From Pseudomonadota bacterium (GTDB lineage Bacteria; Myxococcota_A; UBA796; CAJQPC01), in the NCBI GenBank assembly GCA_024228935.1, contig JAAESX010000065.1, positions 1 to 60,313 on the forward strand: a stretch of 60,313 nt of DNA. Reading direction: 5' to 3'. Below, one piece after another: positions 53,004 through 60,313 of this stretch. How positions within the stretch are numbered: position 1 is the first letter of the stretch; each line of letters begins with the position of its first letter. Made by a program: the position numbers and the translations under genes. The notes under the pieces are model-generated. The model searched no databases. It worked only from the letters and a program-made list of their open reading frames with translations, and had not been told where the DNA came from.

Positions 53004-53521
53004 GCGGTCTTCTCCTGAAGGGACTTGAGCCGGTCGAGCACACGCTGGGTCCGCTCGCCCCCCAGACCGGCCTGACGCTGGAGCACCAGGCCGTCCATGG
53101 CCGCACTCGCGACCAGCAGGTCGTCGTGGTTGATGCCGAGACGCTCGGCCTCGAGTCGAGCCGCTTCGCGCAGCCCCTCGGTCATCTCGACCACCCGAGC
53201 ACGAAGCGCGGGGTCCGTGCGCGCGGCCACGACCAGCTCGAGCCAGGCCTCGGTCGCGGCGCCCTCGACCACGGACCACATGCCCTCGACCGGATCGGCG
53301 AGCTCCATGTCCTGGCGACGCTGGGCCATCACCCGCTCGACGGCGCCGACCATCAGCTCGTGCCGGCTGGGGAAGTGGTGGAGCATCGCGCCGCGCGACA
53401 CGCCCGCCTTGCGACACACGACCGTGGTCGTGGTGCCCCGGTAGCCGAGCTCGGAGAGACACTCGATGGTGGCGACCATCAAGCGGCCTCTCATCAGCGC
53501 GGTTCGAGCGTCTTGCTTCAC
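53000..53521 (-). CDS. TetR-family transcriptional repressor
   Basis: The start is GTG at 53521 and the product has 173 residues. The N-terminal HTH is typical: MVATIECLSELGYRGTTTTVVCRKAGVSRGAMLHHFPSR, cited by SELGYRGTTTTVVCRKAGVS and RGAMLHHF. The ligand-binding half is helical and variable. It is the first gene of an operon with a GNAT enzyme and a membrane protein, and probably represses that operon through the palindrome at 53545-53566, which overlaps the -35 element. Confidence 0.9.
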   Translation of the reverse strand: MKQDARTALMRGRLMVATIECLSELGYRGTTTTVVCRKAGVSRGAMLHHFPSRHELMVGAVERVMAQRRQDMELADPVEGMWSVVEGAATEAWLELVVAARTDPALRARVVEMTEGLREAARLEAERLGINHDDLLVASAAMDGLVLQRQAGLGGERTQRVLDRLKSLQEKTA

Positions 53522-53528
53522 GCCTCAC

Positions 53529-53566
53529 GGAGTAGCCGACGAACCAGTTACCGTCAATCGTGACTG
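53529..53566 (-). promoter_or_regulatory. tetR promoter with overlapping operator palindrome
   Basis: On the minus strand TTGACG (53557-53552) and TACTCC (53534-53529) are 17 bp apart. The -10 ends 7 nt before the GTG start, so the mRNA may be leaderless. CAGTTAC-N8-GTGACTG (53545-53566, one mismatch between the arms) is an inverted repeat covering the -35, a common place for a TetR autoregulatory operator. Confidence 0.55.
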
Positions 53567-53569
53567 TTT

Positions 53570-54751
53570 CTAGCGCCAGCGCTGACGGCGCCGCACGGCC
53601 AGGAGCCCGAGCAGGCCCAACAGCGCCAACGGGCTCCCCGACCGGACCGAACACCCGTTCAGATCCTCGTAGGTCGCGGGGTCGACGACCTCGACATCCA
53701 CCGGCACCTCGAGGACCTGGCCGTCCGCCTCGACCGTCACGACGAACCAGTCGGTGCCGAAGTCCTCGCCGTTGCTCACGAAGACGACCCGTTTGCCGTC
53801 GACCTGGGCGCGGCCGAGCCACGGCGGCTCGCTGACGCGCACGTCGTAGGCCTCGGCGTTCAGATGGAGCTTCACCACGGCGGAGCCACCGCGGGGCACG
53901 GTCATCGGCTCGGCGAAGGCATCCAGCGGCTCGCCCGACTCCGACTCGTCATCCGGCTCGGTGCCCGGCTCGTCGTCCTGTGGCTCGTCCTCGGGCGGCT
54001 CGTCCTGACCCGGGTCGTACGCGCTGACGTCCACGTACCCGCGGATCCAGTCCAGGTACCGATCCACGCGCGTCGCCCCGCTGCCGCCGCCCTCGCACAT
54101 GTACCCGTTGTAGAGGACCCCGAAGACGTGGGAGTTCACGCCTGTCAGCTCGTAGACCCCACCGCCCAGGTCGTTCAGGGCCGCGCCGCCCGAGTCGCCG
54201 TAGCAGATGTTCTGGCCCTCGCCGGTGTCTCGCGAGTACACGAACCCGCTGTCGTAGCTGTGGATGGGCATCGCGGCGGTCCGCTTCACGCCGCCGTCGT
54301 TCGCGTTGTCGCTGGTCACGCCGTAGCCGACGTATTGCAGCTCGCTGCCCTTCCACTCGTTGCCGATGGGGGTCTCGTTCACGTAGACCGGGTCGACACT
54401 CGTCAGCGGATTCGTCCGCACGATGCCGATGTCGTGCTCGAGCGAGTAGCTGTTGTACTGGGGGTACTCGGCGTAGTCGGTGATCTCGACGTAGTCGGTC
54501 AGCTCGCCGAGCTTGGGCCCGACCCCGAACCAGACGGTGTACCCACTGCGGTCGTAGCTGCGGAGCGGGTCGATGCAGTGGGCTGCTGTGATGACCCACT
54601 CCGGGTCGACCAGCGTGCCGCTGCAGAACGAGAAGCAGCTGCCGCTGCAGGCCATGAGCGCTCCGACCGCCTCGTAGTCCGAGGTGGAGGAGCCGTTGAC
54701 GACGGGGGGCGCATCCTGCGCGAGGGCCAGGCACGAGTACAGGGCGAACAA
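53570..54751 (-). CDS. Trypsin-like serine protease with MYXO-CTERM sorting signal
   Basis: The 393-residue product has the S1 triad: His in ITAAHC, Asp in EHDIGIV and Ser in YGDSGGAAL. The protease domain spans about residues 19-245. An acidic Pro/Glu/Asp hinge follows (GQDEPPEDEPQDDEP), then a beta domain, then the C-terminal signal NGCSVRSGS with hydrophobic PLALLGLLGLLAV and RRRQRWR. I take TTG at 54751 (MFALYSCLALAQDAPP) as start. The in-frame GTG at 54787 lies upstream of a strong -10 (TATACT, 54784 to 54779) and so would not be transcribed. The mature start PVVNG fits zymogen cleavage. Confidence 0.82.
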   Translation of the reverse strand: MFALYSCLALAQDAPPVVNGSSTSDYEAVGALMACSGSCFSFCSGTLVDPEWVITAAHCIDPLRSYDRSGYTVWFGVGPKLGELTDYVEITDYAEYPQYNSYSLEHDIGIVRTNPLTSVDPVYVNETPIGNEWKGSELQYVGYGVTSDNANDGGVKRTAAMPIHSYDSGFVYSRDTGEGQNICYGDSGGAALNDLGGGVYELTGVNSHVFGVLYNGYMCEGGGSGATRVDRYLDWIRGYVDVSAYDPGQDEPPEDEPQDDEPGTEPDDESESGEPLDAFAEPMTVPRGGSAVVKLHLNAEAYDVRVSEPPWLGRAQVDGKRVVFVSNGEDFGTDWFVVTVEADGQVLEVPVDVEVVDPATYEDLNGCSVRSGSPLALLGLLGLLAVRRRQRWR

Positions 54752-54779
54752 CGGGGGGTCCTGACGGTGCCTGGCGGGA

Positions 54780-54796
54780 GTATACACAGTGTCTAC
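54780..54796. promoter_or_regulatory. 17-bp near-palindrome at the protease promoter
   Basis: GTATACAC and GTGTCTAC flank a central A (one mismatch between the arms). The site overlaps the minus-strand -10 TATACT of the protease gene and so could be an operator. It lies in the divergent region with the DUF5658 gene. Confidence 0.4.
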
Positions 54797-54902
54797 CCCG
54801 AGAGGAAGGCCGGCCTGGCGCGCCTGCACGAGATCTGCGGTTGCGGCTCGTCCAAACGGTGTGCAGTTTGAGGAGAACGCCCCTTGTACCGAGGAGATCA
54901 GC

Positions 54903-55235
54903 ATGACCGACCTCACCACGATCGCCAGCTTCGAGAAGGCCCTGAAGGCCATCCTCGTGTTGAACGTGTTCGATCTGGTGGGGACGCAGTGGTGGGTCAT
55001 CACCGGGGTCACCACCGAGGCGAACCCCCTGATGGCCCAGGCGCTCGGTGCCGGACCCGGGGTGTTCCTGTTCGCCAAGCTGGCGCTGGTCGGGCTCGCG
55101 GTCGGCCTCTTGTGGCGGAACCGGGAGACCCGCATGGCCCGGGTCGCCGCGGTCCCGATGGCCCTGGTCTACGCCTTCATCGGTGGAAGCCACCTGGGCA
55201 TCGCCTCGCAGGTCCTGCCCTACACCCTGTCGTAG
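54903..55235 (+). CDS. DUF5658-like small membrane protein
   Basis: The 110-residue product has about three membrane segments. The core LKAILVLNVFDLVGTQWWVITGVTTEANPLMA, cited by LNVFDLVGTQWWVITGV and TEANPLMA, is characteristic of DUF5658 proteins. VFLFAKLALVGLAVGLLWRN and VAAVPMALVYAFIGGSHLG follow. The function is unknown. GAGGAG lies 6 nt before the ATG. The stop is 3 nt from the convergent cupin gene. Confidence 0.7.
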   Translation: MTDLTTIASFEKALKAILVLNVFDLVGTQWWVITGVTTEANPLMAQALGAGPGVFLFAKLALVGLAVGLLWRNRETRMARVAAVPMALVYAFIGGSHLGIASQVLPYTLS

Positions 55236-55238
55236 GCG

Positions 55239-56171
55239 CTAGACGAGCGGCGTGACAGCCCGCATCCGCGTGTCGGCCGCGGGGTCCAGTTCCCACTCGA
55301 CGGTCTTCTCCAACTTCCGTGCCTTCAAGAGGCCCGACTTCTTCACCGCCACGGTGAGCGCCGCGCGCGCCCAGAAGCTTCCACCGCGCGTGTTCGGCAG
55401 GGGCGGCGGGCCCCGGAGACCTCGCCGGATCAGCCCGTTGGCGTACCGCACGGCGTAGCTGTTCTGGATGGACGTCGTGAAGTGCTCGGTGGTCACGCTC
55501 ACGTTGATGCAGTCGCCGTTCTCGACCCGGTGCGGGGCGTTCAGCGGCCAGTGCAGCATCTGTCCCGGCTGCAGGTCGAACACCGTGGCGTAGTCGTCGA
55601 ACCACGGCTCGTAGTCGATCTCCGCCTCGGTCAGGCTGAGCACAACCTTCTCGATCTGTTCCTCGGGCAGGAACGGCGCGCGGTTCGGGTAGACGAAGAC
55701 GCGCTTGGCCCCGCGCAGGTGCCAGAGCGACTGCCCCGGTACGTCCGAGTGGTAGTAGACCTGCGCCCCCGGCGAGCTGATCAGGATGCCGAGGTTGAGC
55801 TTGTAGGGGTGGAACCCCGGCACCCGCTCGGCGAGCTCTGCGAAGACCGCCTCGAGCAGCTCGAGATGGGCTGGGCTCGCCTCGTGGACCCGCCGCAGGT
55901 TGATCCACAGCCGCCCGGACGTGATGGCGTCGAGCGCCTCGCGACCGCGCACGCGACCCAGGTCCCCCTCGGTCCAGTGCGCCAGGTTCCCCGTCCCCTG
56001 CTCGGCCATGTGGAGCAGGTCGTAGTTCTCGCGCGGGTAGTCCTCGAGCAACGCGGCGAGCGCGTCGTCGCTGAAGAGCCCGGTGTCGGCCAGGCCGTGC
56101 TCGATGCAGACGGGGTGACGGCCCCACAGCTCGGCGTGCTCGGGGCGGAATCCGGTGAGGAGCTTCGTCAT
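55239..56171 (-). CDS. Cupin/JmjC-like Fe(II)-dependent dioxygenase-type protein
   Basis: The 310-residue product has a cupin fold: YKLNLGILISSPGAQVYYHSDVPG supplies HxD (YHSDVPG). SLWHLRGAKRVFVYP follows, and PGQMLHWPLNAPHRVENG gives the distal His. These residues would bind Fe(II) as in JmjC-type hydroxylases. The N-terminal 130 residues are specific to the protein (CIEHGLADTGLFSDDALAALL). It may hydroxylate a protein or small molecule; the substrate is unknown. It diverges from the hypothetical gene at 56205. Confidence 0.7.
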   Translation of the reverse strand: MTKLLTGFRPEHAELWGRHPVCIEHGLADTGLFSDDALAALLEDYPRENYDLLHMAEQGTGNLAHWTEGDLGRVRGREALDAITSGRLWINLRRVHEASPAHLELLEAVFAELAERVPGFHPYKLNLGILISSPGAQVYYHSDVPGQSLWHLRGAKRVFVYPNRAPFLPEEQIEKVVLSLTEAEIDYEPWFDDYATVFDLQPGQMLHWPLNAPHRVENGDCINVSVTTEHFTTSIQNSYAVRYANGLIRRGLRGPPPLPNTRGGSFWARAALTVAVKKSGLLKARKLEKTVEWELDPAADTRMRAVTPLV

Positions 56172-56204
56172 GAACCGAGAGCGTACCGAGGTGTCCGAGT
56201 CTCC

Positions 56205-57029
56205 ATGCTCGCGCTCGCTCTCACGACCCTTCCGGATCCCCAGCTGTCGGCCGTCGAAGCGGAGCTGGCCTGGATCGATGCCGTCCTGGCCGCCTACGAC
56301 GGGCAGAGGGCACCCGCTCCCGAGGCGTTCTGCCATCGAGGAGACTGGCCGGGCGGCAGCAACCGGGACTTCCTGTGCGAGGACAGCGAGGCGGTCGGGA
56401 GCTGGATGATCTCGGCCCCACACCAGCGCGGCGTGATCCGCGGGCACCTGAGCGTCCGGCGGTTCGAGACCGAGGCGGCTGCGCTCGAGGCCGGCCAGCG
56501 CGCGGTCGCCCGGTACGGCGCTGGAACCGTCGGCATCCACGACGGCGCCTTCTCCTGGTGCAACGCCGTCGCGGCCTGGTCCGGCGAGTGGGTCTGGACG
56601 CTCGAGTACGGCTGCCACGTGAGCCACCACGTCGTCTGGATGCACACCATCCAGGACACGCTGATGGCGCGAGGGGAGCCATTCCACGGCGCGACGGCGG
56701 CGATGGGACTCCACAGCGGCTGGTCCAAGCTCTACGACGCGAGCGGCGCCCCGGTCCGGGTCCCCTACGACGAGCGCTACGAGCGACAGGTGCGGGTCAC
56801 GGACGTCGCGAACGACGACGTCCTGTGGATGCGCGAGGGGCCACCGGCTCGGGACGAGCTCGAGCCGCGCGTCGGCTCTCTTCCACCAGACGCGCGGTGC
56901 GTGGACCTCGTCTACCAGGGCCACGAGGGCTGGTGGAAGCTCGCCATCGACGGCGAGGCGGTCTGGGCCGCGGCCCGCTACCTAAAGCCCGAGCGCCCCG
57001 GTGCCTGCCCTACCCCGGCTCCAGGATGA
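56205..57029 (+). CDS. Hypothetical protein with C-terminal SH3-like segment
   Basis: The 274-residue product starts MLALALTTLPDPQLS. A short hydrophobic start resembles the charge-free signals here, but there is no lipobox Cys. The middle contains WPGGSNRDFLCEDSEAVGSWM, HHVVWMHTIQDTLMARG and GLHSGWSKLYDASG. The end DARCVDLVYQGHEGWWKLAIDGEAVWAAARYL, cited by GHEGWWKLAIDGEAVW, reads like a bacterial SH3 domain. I recognise no full-length family. The 3' end overlaps the convergent Ddn-type gene by 20 nt. Confidence 0.5.
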   Translation: MLALALTTLPDPQLSAVEAELAWIDAVLAAYDGQRAPAPEAFCHRGDWPGGSNRDFLCEDSEAVGSWMISAPHQRGVIRGHLSVRRFETEAAALEAGQRAVARYGAGTVGIHDGAFSWCNAVAAWSGEWVWTLEYGCHVSHHVVWMHTIQDTLMARGEPFHGATAAMGLHSGWSKLYDASGAPVRVPYDERYERQVRVTDVANDDVLWMREGPPARDELEPRVGSLPPDARCVDLVYQGHEGWWKLAIDGEAVWAAARYLKPERPGACPTPAPG

Positions 57030-57519
57030 CGACGGGGATCTCCCGGCTGTCGCCTGCCCACTCCTGGTACAGCTCGAAGTCACTGTAGAGCTCGCTCAGA
57101 AGCGGCCACAGACGTGCCTTCTCATCGGGTGTCGCCGTCCGGGCACGTCGCGCCTCGTCCGCGCCGTCGATCAGGGTCCGACAGGCGGGGTCGGCGATCA
57201 GGTTCCGGTACCACTGCGGGTGCTTCGCCATCCCACCACTGCTGGCGACCACGACCACGTCGGGCCCGTCGCGCAGGTAGAGGAGCGGCTTGGTCCGAGG
57301 CTCCCCCGACTTCCTCCCGGTCACCGTGAGCAGCACCACCGGGCGGCCTCGGAACCGGTTGCCGAACCGCCCATCGCTCTGGCGGTAGAGCCAGACCTGG
57401 GCCTGACTCATCCACTTCACGATGAACTGGCTGTGGATCGCGTCGAGTCCTGGCGGGCGCGGGATCTTCACCGAGCCACGATAGCGCTTGCGCGCCCCCA
57501 CCGAACCGGGCCAGAACAT
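57010..57519 (-). CDS. Ddn-type F420/flavin-dependent nitroreductase-family protein
   Basis: The 169-residue product has the split-barrel core of the Ddn family. VVLLTVTGRKSGEPRTKPLLYL binds the cofactor phosphate, then VVVVASSGGMAKHPQWYRNL and CRTLIDGADEARRAR. Members reduce substrates with deazaflavin F420 or bind flavins; whether this organism makes F420 is unknown. The ATG at 57519 has GGGAG 10 nt upstream but lies inside palindrome copy 1, so a GTG at 57471 remains possible. It diverges from the acyltransferase gene. Confidence 0.78.
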   Translation of the reverse strand: MFWPGSVGARKRYRGSVKIPRPPGLDAIHSQFIVKWMSQAQVWLYRQSDGRFGNRFRGRPVVLLTVTGRKSGEPRTKPLLYLRDGPDVVVVASSGGMAKHPQWYRNLIADPACRTLIDGADEARRARTATPDEKARLWPLLSELYSDFELYQEWAGDSREIPVVILEPG

Positions 57520-57548
57520 GTTCTAGAAACTCCCAGAACATGTTCTAG
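57511..57548. promoter_or_regulatory. Two direct copies of a perfect palindrome (AGAACATGTTCT)
   Basis: CCAGAACATGTTCTAG occurs at 57511-57526 and again at 57533-57548. Each copy contains the perfect 12-bp palindrome AGAACATGTTCT. The copies are 22 bp apart centre to centre, two helical turns, so two dimers would bind the same DNA face. They fill the gap between the divergent Ddn-type and acyltransferase genes, so one regulator probably controls both. The regulator is not identified. Confidence 0.75.
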
Positions 57549-57560
57549 CTGGAGCACCAC

Positions 57561-58436
57561 ATGGAGCGGTACGACCCCGCCTACGTCGACCGCTGGCTGG
57601 ACCGCCTCGAGCACGTCTTCGGAGAGGACCGGTACATGCCCGTCCGCGTCCGGGGCTGGGAGCACATGCCCGAGAAGCCCGCCCTGCTCGTCTCCAATCA
57701 CAGCGGTGGCACGCTGATCCCCGACGTCTGGGGCTTCGCCTGGGCCTGGTCGCGACGCTTCGAGCACAAGCGGCGCCTGAGCCCGATGGCGCACGACATG
57801 CTGTTCAAGACGAGAGCGAGCGCGAACGCGTGCGCCAAGCTCGGCATCCGCCAGGCCGGCCGAGGAGCCGCGCGCGAGGTGCTTCAAGAGGGGCGCGATC
57901 TCCTCGTCTGCCCGGGCGGCGACCGGGACACCTGGCGCCCCTGGAGCGAGCGCTACCAGGTCTGCTTCGCCGGACGAAAGGGGTACGCGCGGCTGGCGCT
58001 GCAGTCGGGGGTCCCGGTCACGCCGGTCGCCAACGTCGGAGCGCACGAGACGCTGGTCGTCCTCTCCGACGGGCACCGGCTGGCCGAGCGTCTGGGCCTG
58101 AAGCGTCACTTCCGGGCGGCGGTGTTCCCCGTCCACCTGTCCTTCCCCTGGCTCGTCGGGGTCGGCCCCGTGCCGCACATCCCGTGGCCTGTGCACATGG
58201 ACTACTCGATCGGTCGGCCGGTCCCGCTGCCCGCCGGATGGGAGCCGAGCGCCACGCCGCCGCCTTGCCTCGTGGACGAGTACGACGCCCGCTGTCGCCG
58301 GTCGATGCAGGGGCTGCTGACCGAGCTCGGGCGGGAGCGCGACACGGCCCGCGAGGCCATCGCCGGCCTTCGACGCGTCGGGGCCCGCGCCTTCCCGCGC
58401 ATCGACCGGCGGGTGCGTCAGCTGATGGCGGGCTGA
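57561..58436 (+). CDS. Lysophospholipid-acyltransferase-like (LPLAT, MGAT branch) protein
   Basis: The 291-residue product has the LPLAT blocks. LLVSNHSGGTLIPDVW carries an NHxxxxxD variant, GRGAAREVLQEGRDLLVCPGGDRDTWRPW carries the glycerolipid-binding loop, and RKGYARLALQSGVPVTPVANVGAHE follows. It should transfer an acyl chain from CoA or ACP to a lipid alcohol at the membrane. The usual NHxxxxD spacing is changed by one residue, as in diacylglycerol-acyltransferase-like members. GGAG lies 7 nt before the ATG. The double palindrome lies just upstream. Confidence 0.82.
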   Translation: MERYDPAYVDRWLDRLEHVFGEDRYMPVRVRGWEHMPEKPALLVSNHSGGTLIPDVWGFAWAWSRRFEHKRRLSPMAHDMLFKTRASANACAKLGIRQAGRGAAREVLQEGRDLLVCPGGDRDTWRPWSERYQVCFAGRKGYARLALQSGVPVTPVANVGAHETLVVLSDGHRLAERLGLKRHFRAAVFPVHLSFPWLVGVGPVPHIPWPVHMDYSIGRPVPLPAGWEPSATPPPCLVDEYDARCRRSMQGLLTELGRERDTAREAIAGLRRVGARAFPRIDRRVRQLMAG

Positions 58437-60091
58437 CGCGTTCCGTCGCCGGCCCGGTCACGCGCGTAGGCGCTGCAGAACTCGTCGATCATCTCGCGGT
58501 CGACGTTCACCAGCACGCAGACTCCCGCGTACTCGAGATCGCCCTCGAGGAACTCCGGCATGGACACCGGCATCAGGTGGTACCGCGCCATCAGCTCGGC
58601 CGAAGGCCTGGGGAAACAAAGGCTGAGGCTGTGCTCGGGGGCGATGACCTGCCGCTCGCCGACCACCGCCGTGATGCCCCGCCGAAAGTAGGCGTGGTTG
58701 TCGTAGCACTGCTGCACGAGCCGACGCAGACGACTCGCGTCGGTGTGCAGGTACAGCCCGCAGAGCGTGTTGTGGAAGCTCAGCGCGTTGAACCCGGATC
58801 GGGAACCGCTGGGCGTGATGTCGTGCAGTCCTGTCAGGTAGGCCACGCTGACGTCCCGACGCTCGAAGCACGCCGTCAGGAACGCCTTGGAGGTCAAGCA
58901 GACGCCACAGATGGCCGTGCTGCCGAAGAACTTGTGGCCGGAGATCGCCAGCGTGTGCACCCCGAAGCGCTCGAACAGATCGACGTCACCCCAGGGCTGG
59001 ATGATCGGGAGCACCGCGCCCATCAAGGCCGCGTCGACGTGGATGCCGAAGTGTCCGCCACGCGCTGCGACCTTCTCGGTGAGGAGCTCGTGGACTCGCG
59101 GCAGGTCGTCGACCGCCCCTGTCTGCGTGGTGCCGGCGTTCACGTTGACCAGCACGGGCCGCTCGGGTGCGGATTCGGCCAGCTCATCGAGGATCCGTCC
59201 GAACACCTGGCAGTCGATCTCCCCCGTGCGCAGCGTCGGGACGAGCCGCCCCTCGATGGCGAGCTGCTGTGCCGCCTTGCTGATGGAGTAGTGGGTCTGT
59301 TCCGAGGTGAGCAGGACCGGCGCCGCACCGCCGGACTCGTGGACGAGGTGGTCGCGGTTCCACCACAGGCCGGTGAAGTTCCCCTCGGTCCCGCCGCTGG
59401 TGATGAAGCCGCGCAGCTCGTCGTGCTGGTAGAGCCGGGCGAAGAACCGGATGATGTCCCGCTCGAGATCCCGGGAGTTGAGCCGGAACGTGGTGATGGA
59501 GTCCTGGGGCCAGCCGAGGTTGTTGATGTAGACGTCCGCCAGCGAGCCCGGGCGGACACCCAGGATCTCCCGTGGGATGAACCGCGAGCCGTGTGGGTCG
59601 AGCGCGACGCCTTCGTCGGTGAAGCGACCGCGGAGGGTGTCGAGCAGCGACACCGGGTAGCCGACCTTGGTCTCGGCCAGGTGGTGGAGATGGATGGCGT
59701 AGGGGAGGTACTGGACCTGGTAGTAGTTGCGCACCCCGAAGGACTCGAGGACGTCGGACACGCTCGTCGCGACGGCGTGCGCACCGCGGGACGACAGGCG
59801 CTCGACCTCGATGTTGTTGCCGGCCACCCCGATCACGCACATCCCCGCGGCCAGCGCCGACTCGACGCCGGTCTTGGTGTCCTCGAAGGCGACGCACAGG
59901 AACGACCGGGACGCCGCGTCCGTCGCCCCCGCCGCCGCCAGGGCCGCGTTGTGTGCCGCGACCGCCGCTCCATAGTCGCTGCTGACGTGATCGAAGCGCT
60001 CCACGGCCACGCCATTCCGGCGCACGCCGTCGACCAGATGCGGGTTCGCGTCGTAGAGCGAAGGAGCGAGGAAGAGACGGACTTCTCGCAT
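58418..60091 (-). CDS. HAD-hydrolase remnant fused to group II PLP decarboxylase (histidine decarboxylase type)
   Basis: Residues 1-115 end with the second half of an HAD phosphatase: VAFEDTKTGVESALAAGMCVIGVAG (residues 67-91), cited by FEDTKTGVESALAAGM, holds motifs III-IV. Motif I with its Asp nucleophile is absent. Residues 120-557 are a PLP decarboxylase of the bacterial histidine-decarboxylase type, with TSGGTEGNFTGLWW, EQTHYSISKAA, GIHVDAALMGAVLP (Asp353) and ISGHKFFGS (Schiff-base Lys387). The second half looks catalytically complete and should release an amine from an amino acid. The HAD part is probably non-catalytic. A GGGAG site lies 7 nt before the ATG. The gene overlaps the convergent acyltransferase by 19 nt. 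Confidence 0.8.
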   Translation of the reverse strand: MREVRLFLAPSLYDANPHLVDGVRRNGVAVERFDHVSSDYGAAVAAHNAALAAAGATDAASRSFLCVAFEDTKTGVESALAAGMCVIGVAGNNIEVERLSSRGAHAVATSVSDVLESFGVRNYYQVQYLPYAIHLHHLAETKVGYPVSLLDTLRGRFTDEGVALDPHGSRFIPREILGVRPGSLADVYINNLGWPQDSITTFRLNSRDLERDIIRFFARLYQHDELRGFITSGGTEGNFTGLWWNRDHLVHESGGAAPVLLTSEQTHYSISKAAQQLAIEGRLVPTLRTGEIDCQVFGRILDELAESAPERPVLVNVNAGTTQTGAVDDLPRVHELLTEKVAARGGHFGIHVDAALMGAVLPIIQPWGDVDLFERFGVHTLAISGHKFFGSTAICGVCLTSKAFLTACFERRDVSVAYLTGLHDITPSGSRSGFNALSFHNTLCGLYLHTDASRLRRLVQQCYDNHAYFRRGITAVVGERQVIAPEHSLSLCFPRPSAELMARYHLMPVSMPEFLEGDLEYAGVCVLVNVDREMIDEFCSAYARDRAGDGTRQPAIS

Positions 60092-60161
60092 GCGCGTACT
60101 CCCATCATGGGAAGGACTCGTAACCCCGGCTCCAGCGCGCGACGACGACTACGATGGGGGC

Positions 60162-60245
60162 ATGCGGTTCGAGCCGGCCCACGACGAAGACCGGGGCGTC
60201 ACCCGGCCCGACGACGAGCTGCGCGTCTGGATGAGCAAGGGCTGA
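60162..60245 (+). CDS. Possible 27-residue small ORF
   Basis: The ORF encodes MRFEPAHDEDRGVTRPDDEL plus RVWMSKG and ends 1 nt before the GTG of the next gene. A GGGGG stretch just before the ATG could act as a weak ribosome-binding site. The product is charged and has no recognisable feature. It may be a leader for the following gene or not translated. Confidence 0.25.
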   Translation: MRFEPAHDEDRGVTRPDDELRVWMSKG

Positions 60246-60246
60246 C

Positions 60247-60313
60247 GTGTTCGCCTCCGACCGCGAGCGACGCCTCTGGGCCTGGACGCTCGCCGTCGTG
60301 GTCGGCATCTTCT
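60247..60313 (+). CDS. N-terminus of a membrane protein (3' partial), possibly VanZ-like
   Basis: The GTG at 60247 opens a frame that is still open at the window end. The visible residues MFASDRERRLWAWTLAVVVG are a short polar start, a DRERRLW motif and the beginning of a membrane helix. This start resembles VanZ-like membrane proteins, but 22 residues are too few to be sure. Confidence 0.4.
   Translation, partial: MFASDRERRLWAWTLAVVVGIF

Noticed and set aside
54785..54787. GTG at 54787 as start of the trypsin-like gene
   Set aside because: It lies upstream of the strong -10 TATACT and inside a palindrome, and would add residues before the signal peptide. TTG 54751 fits better.

Overview
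The window is 60.3 kb of dense, very GC-rich bacterial DNA, almost entirely coding. It looks like a chromosome segment from a Myxococcota (deltaproteobacterial) organism. Three things point there: two secreted proteins end in a MYXO-CTERM-type sorting signal (Cys, hydrophobic stretch, Arg cluster); the promoter of a DNA polymerase IV gene carries a site that fits the myxobacterial LexA consensus; and there are many Asp-rich repeat lipoproteins, chemosensory genes and zinc-ribbon/TPR proteins. I see no transposase, integrase, phage gene, CRISPR array or rRNA. One tRNA, tRNA-Val(CAC), lies near the left end.

Layout. 0-1.3 kb: 3' end of a secreted Ca-binding/fibrinogen-like protein, then tRNA-Val. 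1.4-5.9 kb: a frameshifted hybrid histidine kinase, then a transglutaminase-like lipoprotein, a 36-residue ORF, a signal-peptidase-like protein lacking both catalytic residues, and a serine hydrolase. 5.9-8 kb: a cytochrome c lipoprotein, a DUF2058 protein and small proteins. 8-13.5 kb: a chemosensory operon (cheA, cheW, an MCP with no sensor domain, cheR, cheD, HDOD protein, receiver) in which five of seven genes are frameshifted. 13.5-21 kb: phosphoesterase, PilZ-like protein and a four-gene ileS operon. 21-31 kb: a rhodanese-DsbA-DsbA fusion, hslR, HEAT protein, nuclease-like lipoprotein and a TPR/purD/purE/tsaC-type operon. 31-42 kb: cytochrome c, voltage-gated K+ channel, SUV3-like helicase with a NUDIX gene, repeat lipoproteins, methyltransferase, a tail-anchored coiled-coil protein and LysR. 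42-51.6 kb: thioredoxin-like lipoprotein, ATE/Bpt-like transferase, M15 peptidase, a second frameshifted kinase, dinB, FKBP, quinone oxidoreductase, beta-helix lipoprotein and a SecD-head membrane protein. 51.6-60.3 kb: a tetR/GNAT/membrane operon, trypsin-like MYXO-CTERM protease, cupin protein, Ddn-type protein and acyltransferase diverging from a double palindrome, and an HAD remnant fused to a histidine-decarboxylase-type PLP enzyme.

Window-wide patterns. (1) About a dozen predicted lipoproteins have extremely short signal peptides without positive charge, with the lipobox Cys at residues 7-12; for several, an in-frame stop or absence of another start rules out a longer form. (2) Frameshifts fall only in signal-transduction genes. 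Two of them are exact tandem duplications (8 bp and 10 bp) whose loss restores the frame. (3) Many first genes have a TAnnnT hexamer 5-8 nt before the start codon and no Shine-Dalgarno sequence, which suggests leaderless mRNAs. (4) Co-directional genes overlap as ATGA, GTGA, CTGA or TGATG, and most convergent genes overlap at their 3' ends with no visible terminator.

All family assignments come from reading motifs in the translated sequence. No database search was run.
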